Source of the DNA: Pleurotus djamor
Taxonomy: Eukaryota; Basidiomycota; Agaricomycetes; Agaricales; Pleurotaceae
Direction: 5' to 3'
Assembly (NCBI GenBank): GCA_029747585.1
Contig: JAPEVF010000038.1
Span: forward strand, 95,709-159,708
Length of the DNA stretch: 64,000 bases
This document shows positions 9,653 to 21,524 of this stretch, piece after piece. A program made the translations under genes and the position numbers. Below the pieces are notes generated by a model. The model searched no databases and had not been told where the DNA came from. It was given only the letters and a program-made list of their open reading frames with translations. Numbering within the stretch: position 1 is the first letter of the stretch; every line of letters starts with the position of its first letter.

Positions 9653-11406
9653 ATGGGTATCAAGGGCTTGACATCGCTTTTGACTACGCACGCACCAGCA
9701 TCAGTCACTTCGCACCCCATTTCGTCTCTTTTTGGCCGACGAGTTGCCCTCGATGCCTCTATGTCAATATACCAATTTCTCATCGCTGTTCGACAAGCAG
9801 ATGGGCAGTTACTCACGAACGAATCTGGCGAAGTCACCTCTCACTTAATGGGCCTATTCTACCGCACCATACGCATGGTTGAAAACGGACTCAAAGTGTG
9901 CTATGTCTTCGATGGACGACCGCCAGACATGAAGCGAAAGGTGCTCAAAGAACGAGGAGAGAAGCGGAAGGAAGCTGAGGAAGGTGGTGAAGAAGCAAAG
10001 GAAGTCGGAACTGCTGAAGATATCTCTCGGTTTACGCGTCGTACCGTCAAAGTTACACCGCAGCATAACAGCGAGTGCCAGCGGTTGCTCAAGTTGATGG
10101 GAATTCCTTTCGTCATTGCCCCGAGTGAAGCTGAAGCTCAGTGTGCTGAGCTAGCGAGAGGGGGAAAAGTATACGCTTCGGGGTCGGAAGATATGGATAC
10201 ATTGACCTTTGGGTCTCCCATCCTCTTCCGACATCTAACGTTTTCGGAGGCGAAGAAGGCTGATATCATGGCCGTTGACTTGAAGAAAGCATTAGAGGGC
10301 TTGGATATGGACATGAATATGGTTCGTAACGAAGTTCCCACATATCCGCAACGAATATTCACAAGTCTACTTGGTAGTTTATCGACCTCTGTCTCCTCCT
10401 GGGATGTGACTACTTGGACCCTATCAAAGGAGTTGGTCCTTCCACCGCTATGAAACTCATTCGAGAGCACAAAGGACTCAAGGGAATTGTTGCTCAACTT
10501 CGCGAGAAGTATGTCATTCCCCCTCACTCGCCTTCTTGACCCTCAACCTTTGGCAGACAAGCGGAGCGCGCTGCCACATCTAGCAAAAAGGAAACAGATG
10601 ACGAAGTAGAGGATGCAGAGGATGAAGAGGCCGACAAGCCCGAATCTGAGGATGAAGACGAGGAGCTCAAAGACGATGGAGCCGTGCACCCAACGTCTGA
10701 CTTTGAGAGGGATCCTGACGCCACCAAGGATTCGGATGCCGAGGATTCTGACGCCCCAAAAAAGTCGGCCAAGGGGAAGGGAAAGCTCAAGGCAGACGAC
10801 GCAGTCAAGGGCAAGAGTAAAGGCAAAAAGACAGACACCAAGGGTAAGGGTGGTAAAGGCAAGGGTAAAGGCAAAGGAGGGATTCAAATACCCGAAGAAT
10901 GGCCTTGGGAAGAAGCAAAAGAAATGTTCAAGAAGCCTGATGTTATCCCAGCTAAGGATGTTGAAGTTCGTCTCAAATCCGCGTACTTGTATATATGTTG
11001 TACTGACCGTCTCTTAGTTGGAGTGGAAACTGCCCGACGTCGATGGTCTTGTCCAATTTCTGGTTAACGAGAAGGGCTTCAAGTATGTTCTCACTTAATG
11101 CGGCCTATCCGCGACTAATGTATCTCTCCAGCGAAGAGCGCGTACGCAAAGGTGCTGACAAGCTCATCAAATTCATGAACGCAAAACAACAAGGTCGACT
11201 AGATGGGTTTTTCACCGTTAAACCCAAAGAGCCGAAGCCAGTGGAGAAGCCAACGAAAGGCGGCAAGGGTGCCAAAGGCGCGAAGTCCGGTGTCAAGCGA
11301 AAGGTATGTCAAGCTTCGTCTATTCCTGTGTCGTTTCTGTGTGTACTCACCGATCTCGTAGGGAGATGACAAGGCTGAGCCCAGTAAAAAGAGAGCGAAG
11401 AAGTAA
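9653..11406 (+). CDS. FEN1: Flap endonuclease 1
   Basis: Structure-specific nuclease that removes 5' flaps in Okazaki-fragment maturation and long-patch base-excision repair; nuclear and PCNA-bound. Six exons in phase, 9653-10321, 10378-10508, 10557-10965, 11018-11082, 11132-11303 and 11362-11406, give 496 residues. The start [10 protein letters not shown] is canonical. Metal-binding acids are visible in [35 protein letters not shown] and [12 protein letters not shown]. The PCNA-binding box QGRLDGFF lies near the C-terminus and is followed by a Lys-rich tail. Residues about 267-375 form an unusual acidic then Gly-Lys-rich insert just before IQIPEEWPW, where yeast and human enzymes have only a short loop. 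That insert explains the length, against about 380 residues usually. Confidence 0.95.
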
Positions 11407-11689
11407 ACGTTTCCTTTCGGTGCTCTGAATTTCTGTCATCGTTCTCCGTTATCCCTCTCGTCCTGTCATTGCTTTCCTTTGGTATCTGTGCCCTGATTAT
11501 GTGTTGGACTTCACATATATGTGTTCATGTAGTAGCTTATCGTACGAGACTTGCCCTGCACGATAGCTACGAAATAGCGTCTTGAGCTGCCTCGGAGACG
11601 GCTGGAGGCAGCCTCAAGGACTCACTGCAAACACAGTCTGTTTGAAGTAACTCCAAGCGCTCCTAGAGCCACGACGTTACGCTTCGGCC
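11407..11689. other. FEN1 3' flank
   Basis: T-rich stretch after the stop, probably 3' UTR, followed by sequence in which no gene or repeat was recognised. Confidence 0.4.
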
Positions 11690-12300
11690 TCATGCGCGAG
11701 GACGCGATGCAACGCTTCGTGCTTGCTCATCAACAAAATATGGTCATATGAGTATCTGACCTTTGTCTGGTGTGAGGTGGAATATCCCATCACGTCTGAA
11801 GTACTTAAGCCTCGAAGACCGTGGCTTTCTTGACCCCCCACAGATCTCGAAACCGCTTTTCGTTTGGCAAAAGCTCGAGTCCCTTGACCTCTCTTTCGCA
11901 TTCCCGTTTGGTATCAGTGTCCAGGACATCATCTCGATCGTCGAATCCCTTCCTTCCCTAACCACCCTCAAATTGAACCCGTCCCCATCCCATACCGACG
12001 ATCATGAGCCAAGTCTGCATCTATCACGTCGACCGACGCTAGCGCGCTCTCCTTCATGCCAGTCGCTTCGCTTTCTCGGTCTTTACGTCGACACTTCATC
12101 TGACCGACTGCCCTCTGACGACGAATATATTTTTGCACAATGTGACAAATCACGACTTGGGTTACTCATCGCTGTCTCCTTCTTCAATAGAAGCAATTGG
12201 GGAATACATCAGTGGGGTCATGCCGGAGAGGGGTTTCCTCTCTGCTGGATGGGCCTATGGAAGTAGTGCAAAGACTGAAGAATGGCGGGGGGTTTTGTTT
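11690..12300 (+). pseudogene. F-box gene fragment 1 (internally deleted)
   Basis: Homologous to the F-box gene at 977-2569 but in the opposite orientation. The first ~90 bases match the end of its F-box region (CGTGCTTGCTCATCAACAAA, then ATCTGACCTTTG). The similarity then jumps directly to the C-terminal repeats (KPLFVWQKLESLDLSFAFPF, LPSLTTLKLNPSPS, LGLYVDTSSDRLPSDDE). About 200 residues of the middle are missing and the frame breaks after the LPSDDE motif. It is unlikely to make a working F-box protein. It lies 5' of kinase copy C. Confidence 0.8.
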
Positions 12301-12630
12301 CTCCTCGAGGGCAGCAGGCAGATTTTTTCGGGGAAGAGTCTGAGTGATGTTATGTACTTACTTCAAATTGATTTTGGTGAAAAATTCTGTAGGGAACGTT
12401 CCTGTTTATGACTCTGGATCTACCAAGGTACTCATCTTAGGACGCCGAAGGCTTAGAGTTATAGAGTAAGTGTAACCGGTAACCAGCGCTTCTTCTTTGA
12501 TTGAACCCAGCAAAGCTTCGTGGTTTGTCTTTCACTCTCCGACGCCCCAAATATCACCAAGCAAACTCGCGTGGCCAACGAACTGGTGACTTCGCTAGGG
12601 TGCCACTGCTTCTTCCACACCGTCAATCTC
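12301..12630. other. Spacer between F-box fragment 1 and kinase C
   Basis: Probable former promoter of kinase copy C. A frame open from 12520 leads into the kinase start at 12631, but the paralogues start at the later ATG. Nothing else was recognised. Confidence 0.4.
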
Positions 12631-15307
12631 ATGTCCTCGGACAATTTCAAAGTTACATGGACTCCCATCTTATATTCCCCAGATGGTCAGGTCCTAGCAC
12701 AACAGGCGTCGTCGGCATTTCTTCCTGCTGATAGTACTTGGGATGACCTCGTCTCAACCTTCATAACGATGGTCGCCGAGGCGCAAGCTGCTTTCCCCCA
12801 CTTAATTCGATTCTGGGCATTCAAACCACCTTTTCCTACGAGACGCTTGGGCGAGCTGGGTGCTCCAGATCTATTCAAGGACATCCCCCGAGTACCTCAA
12901 ATACCAATGACTCGCGAAATTATGAACGGCATTTCTTTGGAATACATTCCGTTGAGATCCATGGCTCGCGATAGCTTCGTGCATACCCCTGGCTCGGTTC
13001 ATTTCGCCGTGTTGGTTCCTATTCCAGGTTCACTCCCTATTTTCTCCCTTTTGTGCACCACTCATCTAGCCCGTAGCTTCACAAACGTTTGCTCCAATCG
13101 GCGCGACTCTGGTTGAAGAATATCGGGGCACGTTTGCCCAAGTTATGAATATCAACGGTGGCATCACGCAGCTCGACCTTCAGTTCAACAATCTCAGGCA
13201 CGCGTCGCCATCGGATAGACTCGCTTTTGTTAAATCGTTTCAAGATGAGATAGCGTCAGAAACTCTTCTAAGCCCTTTGGTAAGCCTTTGCCACTATTAT
13301 GAGAGCTGAACCATCTCCCTGATCAGTGTATAGACGCTGAGCTCCGTCATAAACGGTGATACGATCCATGTGCAAGAGCCAGTTGCAGGACAAGATAACA
13401 ACATCCAGCCTTCAGAAGTCTCAGATCCTTCTACAGAACATCGTCGACAAAACTTACTCCACCATATCAACTATCTGCGACGAGACTTCCAGAAGGCTTG
13501 GAAGAGTCAAGTTAAAAGTCCCTTGAAGTCGCGCCTAGCCCACTCTATGTTCTTTGATGCCCTTGCTGTCAGTATACCTGAATCATCAACTGTCGCCTCA
13601 TCCATGTGCGTATTTCCATATTGAGTATTCCTTTCTTACATCTCCGCAGAAATCAGCCATGGCCTTTTCGTCTCGTCGTTGCCCAGGCTACCTTATCCCC
13701 TCTACCGCCTTCTAAGGAACTACGATCGTATGAACCTCGCAGTGACTTTCTCCTCCAACGTTCCGGGTTACCATACTTTATCGTTGAAATTAATTCCGGA
13801 TCGTCCACCCAAAATCCAGCCGAGCCCCCCCGATTTCATTCGCATGTTGATCCAAGGTGCTTCTCTCGTTCGTTTGGCAAATCAGCATTTAGATCCATTT
13901 AAACGAGAGAAGACGTTCATCCTTGTCTGCGTCTTCGTGCGCAATGAAGGTACAATTGATTGGCTCACATTGTTCCAAAGCCCTGCCCAGGGCGATCGAG
14001 TACGTTTGAGACTTCTGCTGCCTCACCACTCGCATCACCAAATCCCATCAGGTCCTCTACACCCAGGAGAGCGAAATTGGCTACCTTGACACATTCTCTG
14101 GTCGAGCAGCATTTGCTCTACGGTTGTACAATCTCTTGAACAAGATTGACATTGAGAAGACCGAAGAAGAGTCGGCCCAAGAGTCCCATCTGCAAAGGTT
14201 CAAAATAAAAACTGAATCGCTGCCAGCATTTACTTCGTAGCAACCCTCTTCAAAGCGCCCTCGCCCCTCAGCGGGAAGGGCTACTGATAGTCGTGGGTTG
14301 GAGCCAACCACTGAGGACGCGCTTCAAGCTTCCAACGATCTTGGTTTCCTTGGCTATGAAATCATTCCCGACCACATCCTAGCCACGGATGGCACAGACT
14401 TTGACACTATTGACCCAGTAAGACGCTATTCCAAATTCATTCTCGCCAAGCACTCACGCTTTTGTTTTCTAGCTACCAAAGCACTTGTTCACAGTTTTCC
14501 AACCCTCTTTCCCACACACTAGATACGTCGCGAAAAAGATATACAAGGATTCCGATGAAATCAAGATTCTCCAATTCTTGAACTCCCTATCCCCGTCATG
14601 CCAAAACATCATCCGTCTGTCGGCATCTTTTCGTGGACGATCTGGTACGCTTTGGGGGTTATTCCCGAAGCTCCCGTCTAGCGTTGAGCAATACCTTCAC
14701 TATTCTCCTGAACACATCTCAGCGTACGCCTCTTCGATCTGTATAGAACTCATCGGAGCCGTGGCTTTTCTACACGAACACAAGATCGCGCACTGTGACT
14801 TGAAGCCCGCCAATCTTCTGTTGACGGAAGCCTTTAGTCTCAAGGTCATTGATTTTGATCTCGCCGTTCAAGTGAAGGATGAAGATGACGAGATAAGCGA
14901 CGATCGTGGCACCAGGGGCTGGGTTGCACCTGAGATCCGGGAGAAGCGAAGTCAACAGTCCGATCAAGTCAGACCGTTGGGCTTGTGGATGCATTATCCT
15001 GTATATCCTCGCTCATTTCCAGCAAGATGATTCCATAGGTCTGAGCTCTTATGCGAAGCGACTCACGTTGGACTCGCCCGACAAACGACCGTCTTTGTCT
15101 CAATGGCTTCCCCAGTTGCAGTCCACCAAGGACGTCACTGAGCGACCTAGCAGTCAGGTTGTTGCCACCGACATGAAGCGTTCGCTGAGCTCCGACGATG
15201 AAACCATTGTGGGAGATCAGGAGCTTCCCAACGCTTATAAGAAGAGCAAAGTAGTGGGCGCTTTCGAGGACTGCCTCCAGAGCGAGTTGATGTACGAGGT
15301 CTGCTGA
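12631..15307 (+). pseudogene. Modular kinase family, copy C (multiply disabled)
   Basis: Same exon plan as copy B: 12631-13027, 13077-13279, 13334-13605, 13650-14417 and 14473-15307. Compared with B it has four lesions: an extra C in the C-run at 13825-13831; a one-base loss near 14008 (codons for VRFRD); an in-frame TAG at 14238-14240 where B encodes Lys; and an extra base near 14955, after the APE motif. The kinase motifs AKKIYK, HCDLKPANLLL, IDFDLA and WVAPE survive as sequence. It carries a longer C-terminal tail than B, ending SELMYEVC. Sequencing error could explain single homopolymer changes but not all four lesions, so it is called a pseudogene. Confidence 0.85.
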
Positions 15308-15589
15308 CTGGTTGACGCGTTAACGGTACTTTGTATTAGGTCCCATCGTACTCATTATCTTAGATAAGTAGACCGTGTTCTATTTATGACTATGCCCATT
15401 TGACTCTTGAAGCTTGAAGGACGGCGAGAAAAAGTAATTGGAAATATCCTCCTCAGCCCCAACTCAGCCTACTTACTTAGTGTGTTCGTTTTTCTTTTCG
15501 AGAAAGCCTGGAGACCAAGCGCTCCTGACATTTCCTTTTGTTCCTCGCCAGTCATGTTCGTATCAAGCCCTGAACTAATACTTGCATAG
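15308..15589. other. Spacer
   Basis: No gene or repeat recognised between kinase C and the second F-box fragment. Confidence 0.35.
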
Positions 15590-16117
15590 CGGACATTCTC
15601 CAGCACTCGAGGACCACGTCGCCCTTGCTTGTCAACAAAATGTGGTTCAATGGATATCTAACTCGTACATGGTGGCTTGTGGGTATCCCGCCTGACTTTT
15701 CAAACTTCTCGCGCCTCGTTGTATTTACAGCGATTTTCTTGACCAGCCCCTCTTTTGACCCTTTCCCCCCAACCCAAGTCGAAGGCCACCTGCCTGTCCA
15801 ACCTAGCTCTTTCTTCCCCAAATCCCTCGAAACCCTCGGTTTATACGTCGACACTTCGCATACTAAACCACTTCCCTCTGGCGACACACACGTAGTTTCA
15901 CTGTGGAATATGACGTATCTTGACTTGGGTTAGTCGTCGTTCTTGCCCTGGCAAACGGACTACGTCGCTGCATACATCAGTCAGGTCATCCCGAAACATT
16001 GTATTCTCTCTGCAAAATGCCCTCATGACGACGGCTGGAGAATGGCTCGCGGTCGCGTCTCTTCTTGAGAAATGGGGCGGTCGCCCTCGAGGATGTGTCA
16101 TTGAGGAGCTTGAGTAA
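15590..16117 (+). pseudogene. F-box gene fragment 2 (internally deleted)
   Basis: A second degraded relative of the F-box gene. It begins in the F-box region (CCTTGCTTGTCAACAAAATG, then GGATATCTAAC) and after a short unrelated stretch jumps to the C-terminal repeat (LETLGLYVDTS, then MTYLDLG). It ends near a remnant of the C-terminal EEL. The joint differs from that in fragment 1, so the two deletions look independent. Several stops interrupt the frame. Confidence 0.75.
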
Positions 16118-16426
16118 CCATCTGTATCGGAACTGATGCAGGGAATGGCTGATGGGCTCTGGTCTTCGTATCACTGGTATTCCATGAGGAAGGAATTGGC
16201 CACTCCTACTCTCCTTGATGTAATACCTTGAAGGTTCAACTCTGTATGCAATAATGTACGGGGGAACGAGCGCGTGCGTTTTACAATGTCCAGGTATGTC
16301 AAGTTACGGTTAAGGTCAGTAGACTATGTAGGTAAGTATAGTCCATCAATTATTAGTTTAGAATTGATATCAGTATGGCTACGATGAAGTCCATGATTAT
16401 ATGTGAACGAAAGGGGTTTCGAGACG
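16118..16426. other. 3' flank of the FAD oxidase and F-box fragment 2
   Basis: Convergent intergenic stretch, AT-richer than its surroundings. Nothing was recognised beyond a likely 3' UTR. Confidence 0.35.
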
Positions 16427-18229
16427 TTAAATGCCGATAGATTGAGGGTTGCGGAAGACATTGCCTGGATTGTATTTGTTGTGGATGGAGACGAGGGAGG
16501 GATAATGGTCGCCGTAATATTGTTTTTGCCATTGAGCATTCGAGAGCGTTGGGTCCGTGTAACATGCGTATGCACCATAGTTCCAGTTGGATGGCATCTT
16601 GGATGTGATGGAGCTAAGGAAAGCAAATCGTTCGGTATGTGAGGGAGAAAGGGGGTTCGGAGAAAAGGACGTACTTGAGCATGTTGTTCACGAAGGAGAT
16701 ACCATCGGCTGGGAATGGGGGTTGAGAGTTCCGTGATGAAGCGTACATTTGGAAGTTGTACAGGCCATTACGTTGAGCGTAGGCCGTAGCATTCTGAGGC
16801 ACTTCGCTGACTTTGCTGCCTTTTCCGCCAAAGAGGTCAGCGAGGACAAACCAAGCCTATTAACAGGGAGGAGAGAGGTCAGTCGAAAGGTCAGCAAAAA
16901 AGGGAGAGGATGGATGACGTACCGTATCTGTGGATGCACCCTGGTTGCCAACATAGTCAAAGAAGGAACGCATGGCCGCGGATGTCAAAGGGGCCTCTTG
17001 AGGTACCATCAAACTCTTCGCGAAGAAGGTGTCACTGCTGTCCGGACGAAGGGTCGTGCTGATAGTATTGATACCTCCAAGTTCAACAAGGGAGTCGATC
17101 CACCCGAGTTGTCTCACGCTCGTACTTTGTGGCTTGGGAACCTTGGACAAAAGCGGTTGTATGACCTTGTCGAAGTTGGTGCGACTGCCGTAGTAGACAC
17201 CCGTCAAAGACATGGAAATTCGGTTTTTCTGACCGCTTTGGCCGATCGAAACCTGAATGCCAAGTTCAGCTGGGGCGGAAGATTGACCGAATGTCTGGAA
17301 GGCAGAGAGGATGTTTGTCGCGGTGCTTGGATCGACGGTGTATGAGTAGGTGAACATGATGTTGGAAGAAGGTGCGTTGTAAGTTTTCATGGTATATTCC
17401 TAGATTTTTTCTCAGTCATTAGATTGGCGAGAAAAGGATATCAAACGCGTGGACGTACGGTGACAATGCCAAAAGAGGGTGCGGCGCCACGGATAGCCTG
17501 TACGGGCATGATTAGCCCTGGACTGTGTTAGTTGATCGTAAAAATAACATACCCAGAATAAATCCGAGTTTTGCGACGGGGAGGCTGTTAGGATAGAGCC
17601 ATTGGCAATGACAACCTGAGCGGATGTGGGCTGATCGAGAACGAGCCCCCACAACCGTGAATCAAGGCCGAATCCACCGCATCCAGCGTGCCCCCCGACA
17701 CCAACGTAAGCTGATCAAAAGACGCTCAGAAATATATATCCATGAATTGGTCTAAGTACTTACGACAAGTGCCATGAGGCATAGCGCGTCCACCATTGTT
17801 GAACAGGGTCGAGGCAACATCACCCAGCCGATTGCCCGTTTGAATGGTCGCTGTCTGATCCGAGTTCATCGTGATCTTCTTCATTTTGGAAAGGTCAACA
17901 ACAAGGGCTCCGTTCTGTCCACCGAGACCGAAAGCGCCGTAGCTGTGGCCGCCCGATCTAGCTGCAACGGGGACATTGGAAGATTTAGCACATTTAACTG
18001 CTGAAGAAACCTGGGTAGGGGATGTGGGGAAGACGATGGCGGCGGGAGTATAAGTGAATCGTCTGTTGAAAGCCAGCGAGTCTTGTGCATAATCTGGCGC
18101 TCCGGGTGCGACGACGGACAAGCCTGCAGACTTGAGGCATGATACCAAATCTGCACGGATGTCGTGTGGGAAGGCAGCGATGAGGCTCGCCACGGAGAGG
18201 AGAGAAATGCAACTACTGAGAGAGAACAT
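16427..18229 (-). CDS. Secreted FAD-linked oxidase (BBE/glucooligosaccharide-oxidase type)
   Basis: Six exons in phase, 18229-17764, 17710-17553, 17497-17459, 17399-16923, 16856-16675 and 16613-16427, give 502 residues. A hydrophobic signal peptide (MFSLSSCISLLSVASLIAAF) precedes a PCMH-type FAD-binding domain. The motifs RSGGHSYGAFG and HGTCPYVGVGGHAG supply the His and Cys that carry bicovalent 8-alpha-histidyl/6-S-cysteinyl FAD in this family. The C-terminal BBE segment ends NKYNPGNVFRNPQSIGI. Known members oxidise oligosaccharides or alkaloid-like substrates and make hydrogen peroxide; the substrate here is unknown. A TATAAAA lies 60-66 bp upstream of the chosen start. An in-frame ATG at 18268 is less likely because it falls at the expected transcription start. 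Confidence 0.9.
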
Positions 18230-18288
18230 GAAAACCAAAGGAGAGGAGGACCTTGGAGTAGTGTACATACCACAGTATACGATATCCC

Positions 18289-18295
18289 TTTTATA
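18289..18295 (-). promoter_or_regulatory. TATA box of the FAD oxidase
   Basis: TATAAAA read on the minus strand, 60-66 bp upstream of the ATG at 18229. The spacing fits a short 5' UTR. Confidence 0.6.
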
Positions 18296-20149
18296 CGGCC
18301 ATGACCATGGATATGAGGGAACGGCAAAGGTCATCTTTGACCGTCGGATGGGGCGGTGAGCGGTGTATACCCTTTGCATGTGCAAGGACCTGAAACATGC
18401 GCACCCGACGAACGTCCTTCAGGCTTCCGGGGCCAAGGTGGCTATCCATGGCTCCACGAAAACGAGTGAGTGACCCTTTTCCAAGGGGCTATTCGTTTCT
18501 ATAGGAGGTTAGCAGCGAGAACGTAAAGGCGCGGATGTGTAACTCGCAGTGGCGTTCTTTGGGCGGTATGTGCTAGGGCGTGTATGTGGTCTTGATGATC
18601 TCAAAAACAATGGCTGCGCTGCACGAAATGAAGTGGAGGATAATTTTAGCCTCGACGGTGAAACACAAGCCAAGCAGAGGCCGACAAGTGAGTTCCGGTT
18701 GTCCAGGACTCGGATCGATATGAGCGGAAGCTGAACTAAAAATAGACATGGCTGATGCCGGGTTCTACGATGTTGTTATACCAAATATTCCAAGAACTAA
18801 GTCGGGTTTGACGTTGTGGAAATCGAGGAGATCGGTATGACCTCGGAAGGAGGAGTCTACGTTGGCATAGGTTCGTACAGTGGTTATTGAAGTTTATTCA
18901 GAGAAAAATGCATGGGTTTCTGGCGAAACGGAGAAGACAGCCCGCGTTCAGTGCTTCAGCTCCATAATAATGAAGCAGGATTCGCTGGTGATCCTCGTCC
19001 AGGATTCCCAAATGAATGTTTATCAACGTGCATGGAGGAGCATACCCCGACCGAGATAATGGTGGTAGGAGCCAAGGAGTCCAAAGGTTTGTATCTTTTA
19101 AGCGCCGTACATCGACTCGTACTTACAACAGTCCTGCAGCAGATGTGATGAAAAGATATATTGGACATACAACCGGGACAGAAGTCGCGTCAAAAGCAAG
19201 AATAAGATGACGAGGTAGCAAGTAAATGATGGGGCATGATGGTATCATTTAAACTCGGGTATCGCTCTGCTTATTTCATCCTTCGCGGTTTCACAGACCA
19301 CTCGTTGCGTACGCACATTCTCCGCCCACTGATACATAGTCTCCGAGATCCCAAGATCCAGGGCCGCATACAGCGTCGGTCGGTTCACGCTGGATTCGAT
19401 GAATTCTGCTTCTCATACGAGGGTAGCGGTGGAAGATTTCGAAGTACCTACATTCGTTGACGAGGGCCTCAGACTCACGACGAGCCATCATGGGGGAACA
19501 TGAAACTGAGAAGACGTGTTGAGGGAGGCGAAGAGCATCACGTAAGGTAGGCGTCATACATACTAGTGTTGCACCCCCTGAGTACGAAGGTTCAGAACCA
19601 GTTAATTACCGGGGTAAAATTAAGCCACTATCAGCACGTGATGCCAAAATTTCCTTTTTAGGTCTCAAGGGCTCTCAAATTTCGCCACCGCGACAACGCC
19701 GTTGTCGCGTTCAAAGCAAAATTGCTGGCATGAGACGAGGGAACAGCTTGGTGCTTTTAGAAGAAGGCAGATACCAAGTGAGTCAGTCAGATGTCGCAGC
19801 GATTTGCTTGTGGCTCATCATCGTTCTCACGGTCAGTAGTATCTTCGCACGGTCAATGCAGTTTCTGACCCACTTCTGGGCAGCCTCCAAAATTTAGTCC
19901 TTCGGCCTTCGCAAATTCTTACAGGTCAAGCTCTCCCTCAGAAAAACTACCGATGACTATGTACATTAAAAATACCAACACCATGAACTTCGATGATCTC
20001 GCACAAAGAAAGATGGAAAACGCAGTCAGGGGCTATCACGTGGTAAGTTAGTAACACTTTTGGGTCCATCTAAGCGCCGGTAACTAACCCCTAAAGAACC
20101 GGTAACTAACGGTGAAAAAGTGAAAAACCCTAGGTTTTTCTCGCAACAC
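18296..20149. other. Gene-poor stretch, no confident gene
   Basis: From 18472 an ATG (MAPRKR) can be followed through three introns with good borders (GTGAGT-ATAG, GTATGT-TTTTAG, GTGAGT-AATAG) to about 18800. The product is short and was not recognised, so it is not called. The rest, to 20149, shows only short open frames. It contains a CACGTG element near 19635 and tandem-like GGTAACTAAC phrases near 20080-20110. Confidence 0.3.
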
Positions 20150-20587
20150 TCGACCAACATCACGTGCTGTCACACGGCAACCGCTCGAAATGGGAATTTT
20201 AACTTAGAACATCAATATCGGCGGATGGACGTAGAGTCGCGACTATCGCTGCCTCACAATGCCATGAATTCTTGCAAAGTTGACCCTTAGCTAAAAATTA
20301 GTGGACACAAAGCTGACCACAACGAGGAGTAATTGTGTGCACTCGACACAGGGGGCCGTGACGAATCAGTGACGAATCACGAGATGATGGAGCTCCTGAA
20401 GTCGATGCTTTTGGTACTAGTCACTTTTCAAACATGTTCCTTGCTCTCAAACATGCTTTTCGGGTACATAAGGTAGTTTTCTAGAGATTTGGGGAAGCGA
20501 TTGGCTATTTGCGGTCTGCAAGCTGCGCCAGAGACGATTTCTATCTTTATTTTCGACTGTCACACTCTAGCACGTGATGTTGGTCGA
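20150..20587. repeat. Possible MITE-like element with 19-bp terminal inverted repeats
   Basis: TCGACCAACATCACGTGCT at 20150-20168 is exactly reversed and complemented at 20569-20587. The termini enclose 438 bp with no coding capacity. Each arm contains the palindrome CACGTG. No clear target-site duplication was seen at the outer edges, so the element call is tentative. Confidence 0.45.
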
Positions 20588-21524
20588 ATATGTACTTAGA
20601 AATGGACATACCTTCGAAGAGGCCCTCCTGGCGGAGAATTTGGGTATTTTGGCGATCATCTTGCTGAAAATTAAAATTGCTGGATATGGATGTGGTGAGG
20701 CTCTCGGTGAAGAGACATTGCAGTTTATGATAGGTTGATCTGACTTCCAGGATGTAGCTCCTATCTCTCAAGTTTTAGCTTCCAAGTTCCGATTTGCTCA
20801 ACAGGGGCAGTGATAAGGGGGTGAAAGAGGGGTTGGTTTTTCGCATGCACGAATGTCAGGAGGCCCACGGGAGCTGGAAGACCACAAAAACGCCCAACAT
20901 TAGAGCTACAAATAGCGGTCAAAGGTGGATACCGCACGAGCACCGACTGCAATACGNAAAGCTTCTGCCCTCGACCATGGGCATTCAATATTAAATCATG
21001 GCTCGAGTGACGAATGTGTTTGCTTATGGAGACACAAGATGAACTCCGCGGTGAGGGGAAAACAGGAATCCTAGGTTGATATGACAGCTACTCGGCGTTC
21101 GTGTTGATTCCAGCGTGTACGACCATCTAAAGTCTGGTCATCGCTACATCGAGAAGTATGCTTACTCGAGGATCGCAATGATCCAACCACAAGTCAGAAT
21201 GTCCAAACTTTTACGATAACATGGGTCAAAACAGAAGTAGAAGTAGTAGTCCGTTCTGTAGGAGACGATACATCGCGGCACTACGAAGGAGAAACTGCCA
21301 TCAGATTCGACGTGAAAGAGTCGACTGCGGGAAACCAACTAACCAAGACATGTCCCCTCATCAAGCGAGAAAGCGCGCGGTCTAGGCGAGTAGTTATATA
21401 TCTCTTGGGTAAATCTACGGATGGTGGACGTCAACAGACAGCGCGAGGTGAGCTGTAACCATATATCTCACCGTGACCAAAGGAACTTTGTTGAAGTTCT
21501 TGAGAGGGAAAGAGAGGTGAAAAA
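20588..21524. other. Gene-poor stretch with an N
   Basis: Short minus-strand open frames lie at about 20600-20990, one broken by an N at 20957. Their products were not recognised. No RNA gene or repeat was seen from 21000 to 21524. Confidence 0.3.
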
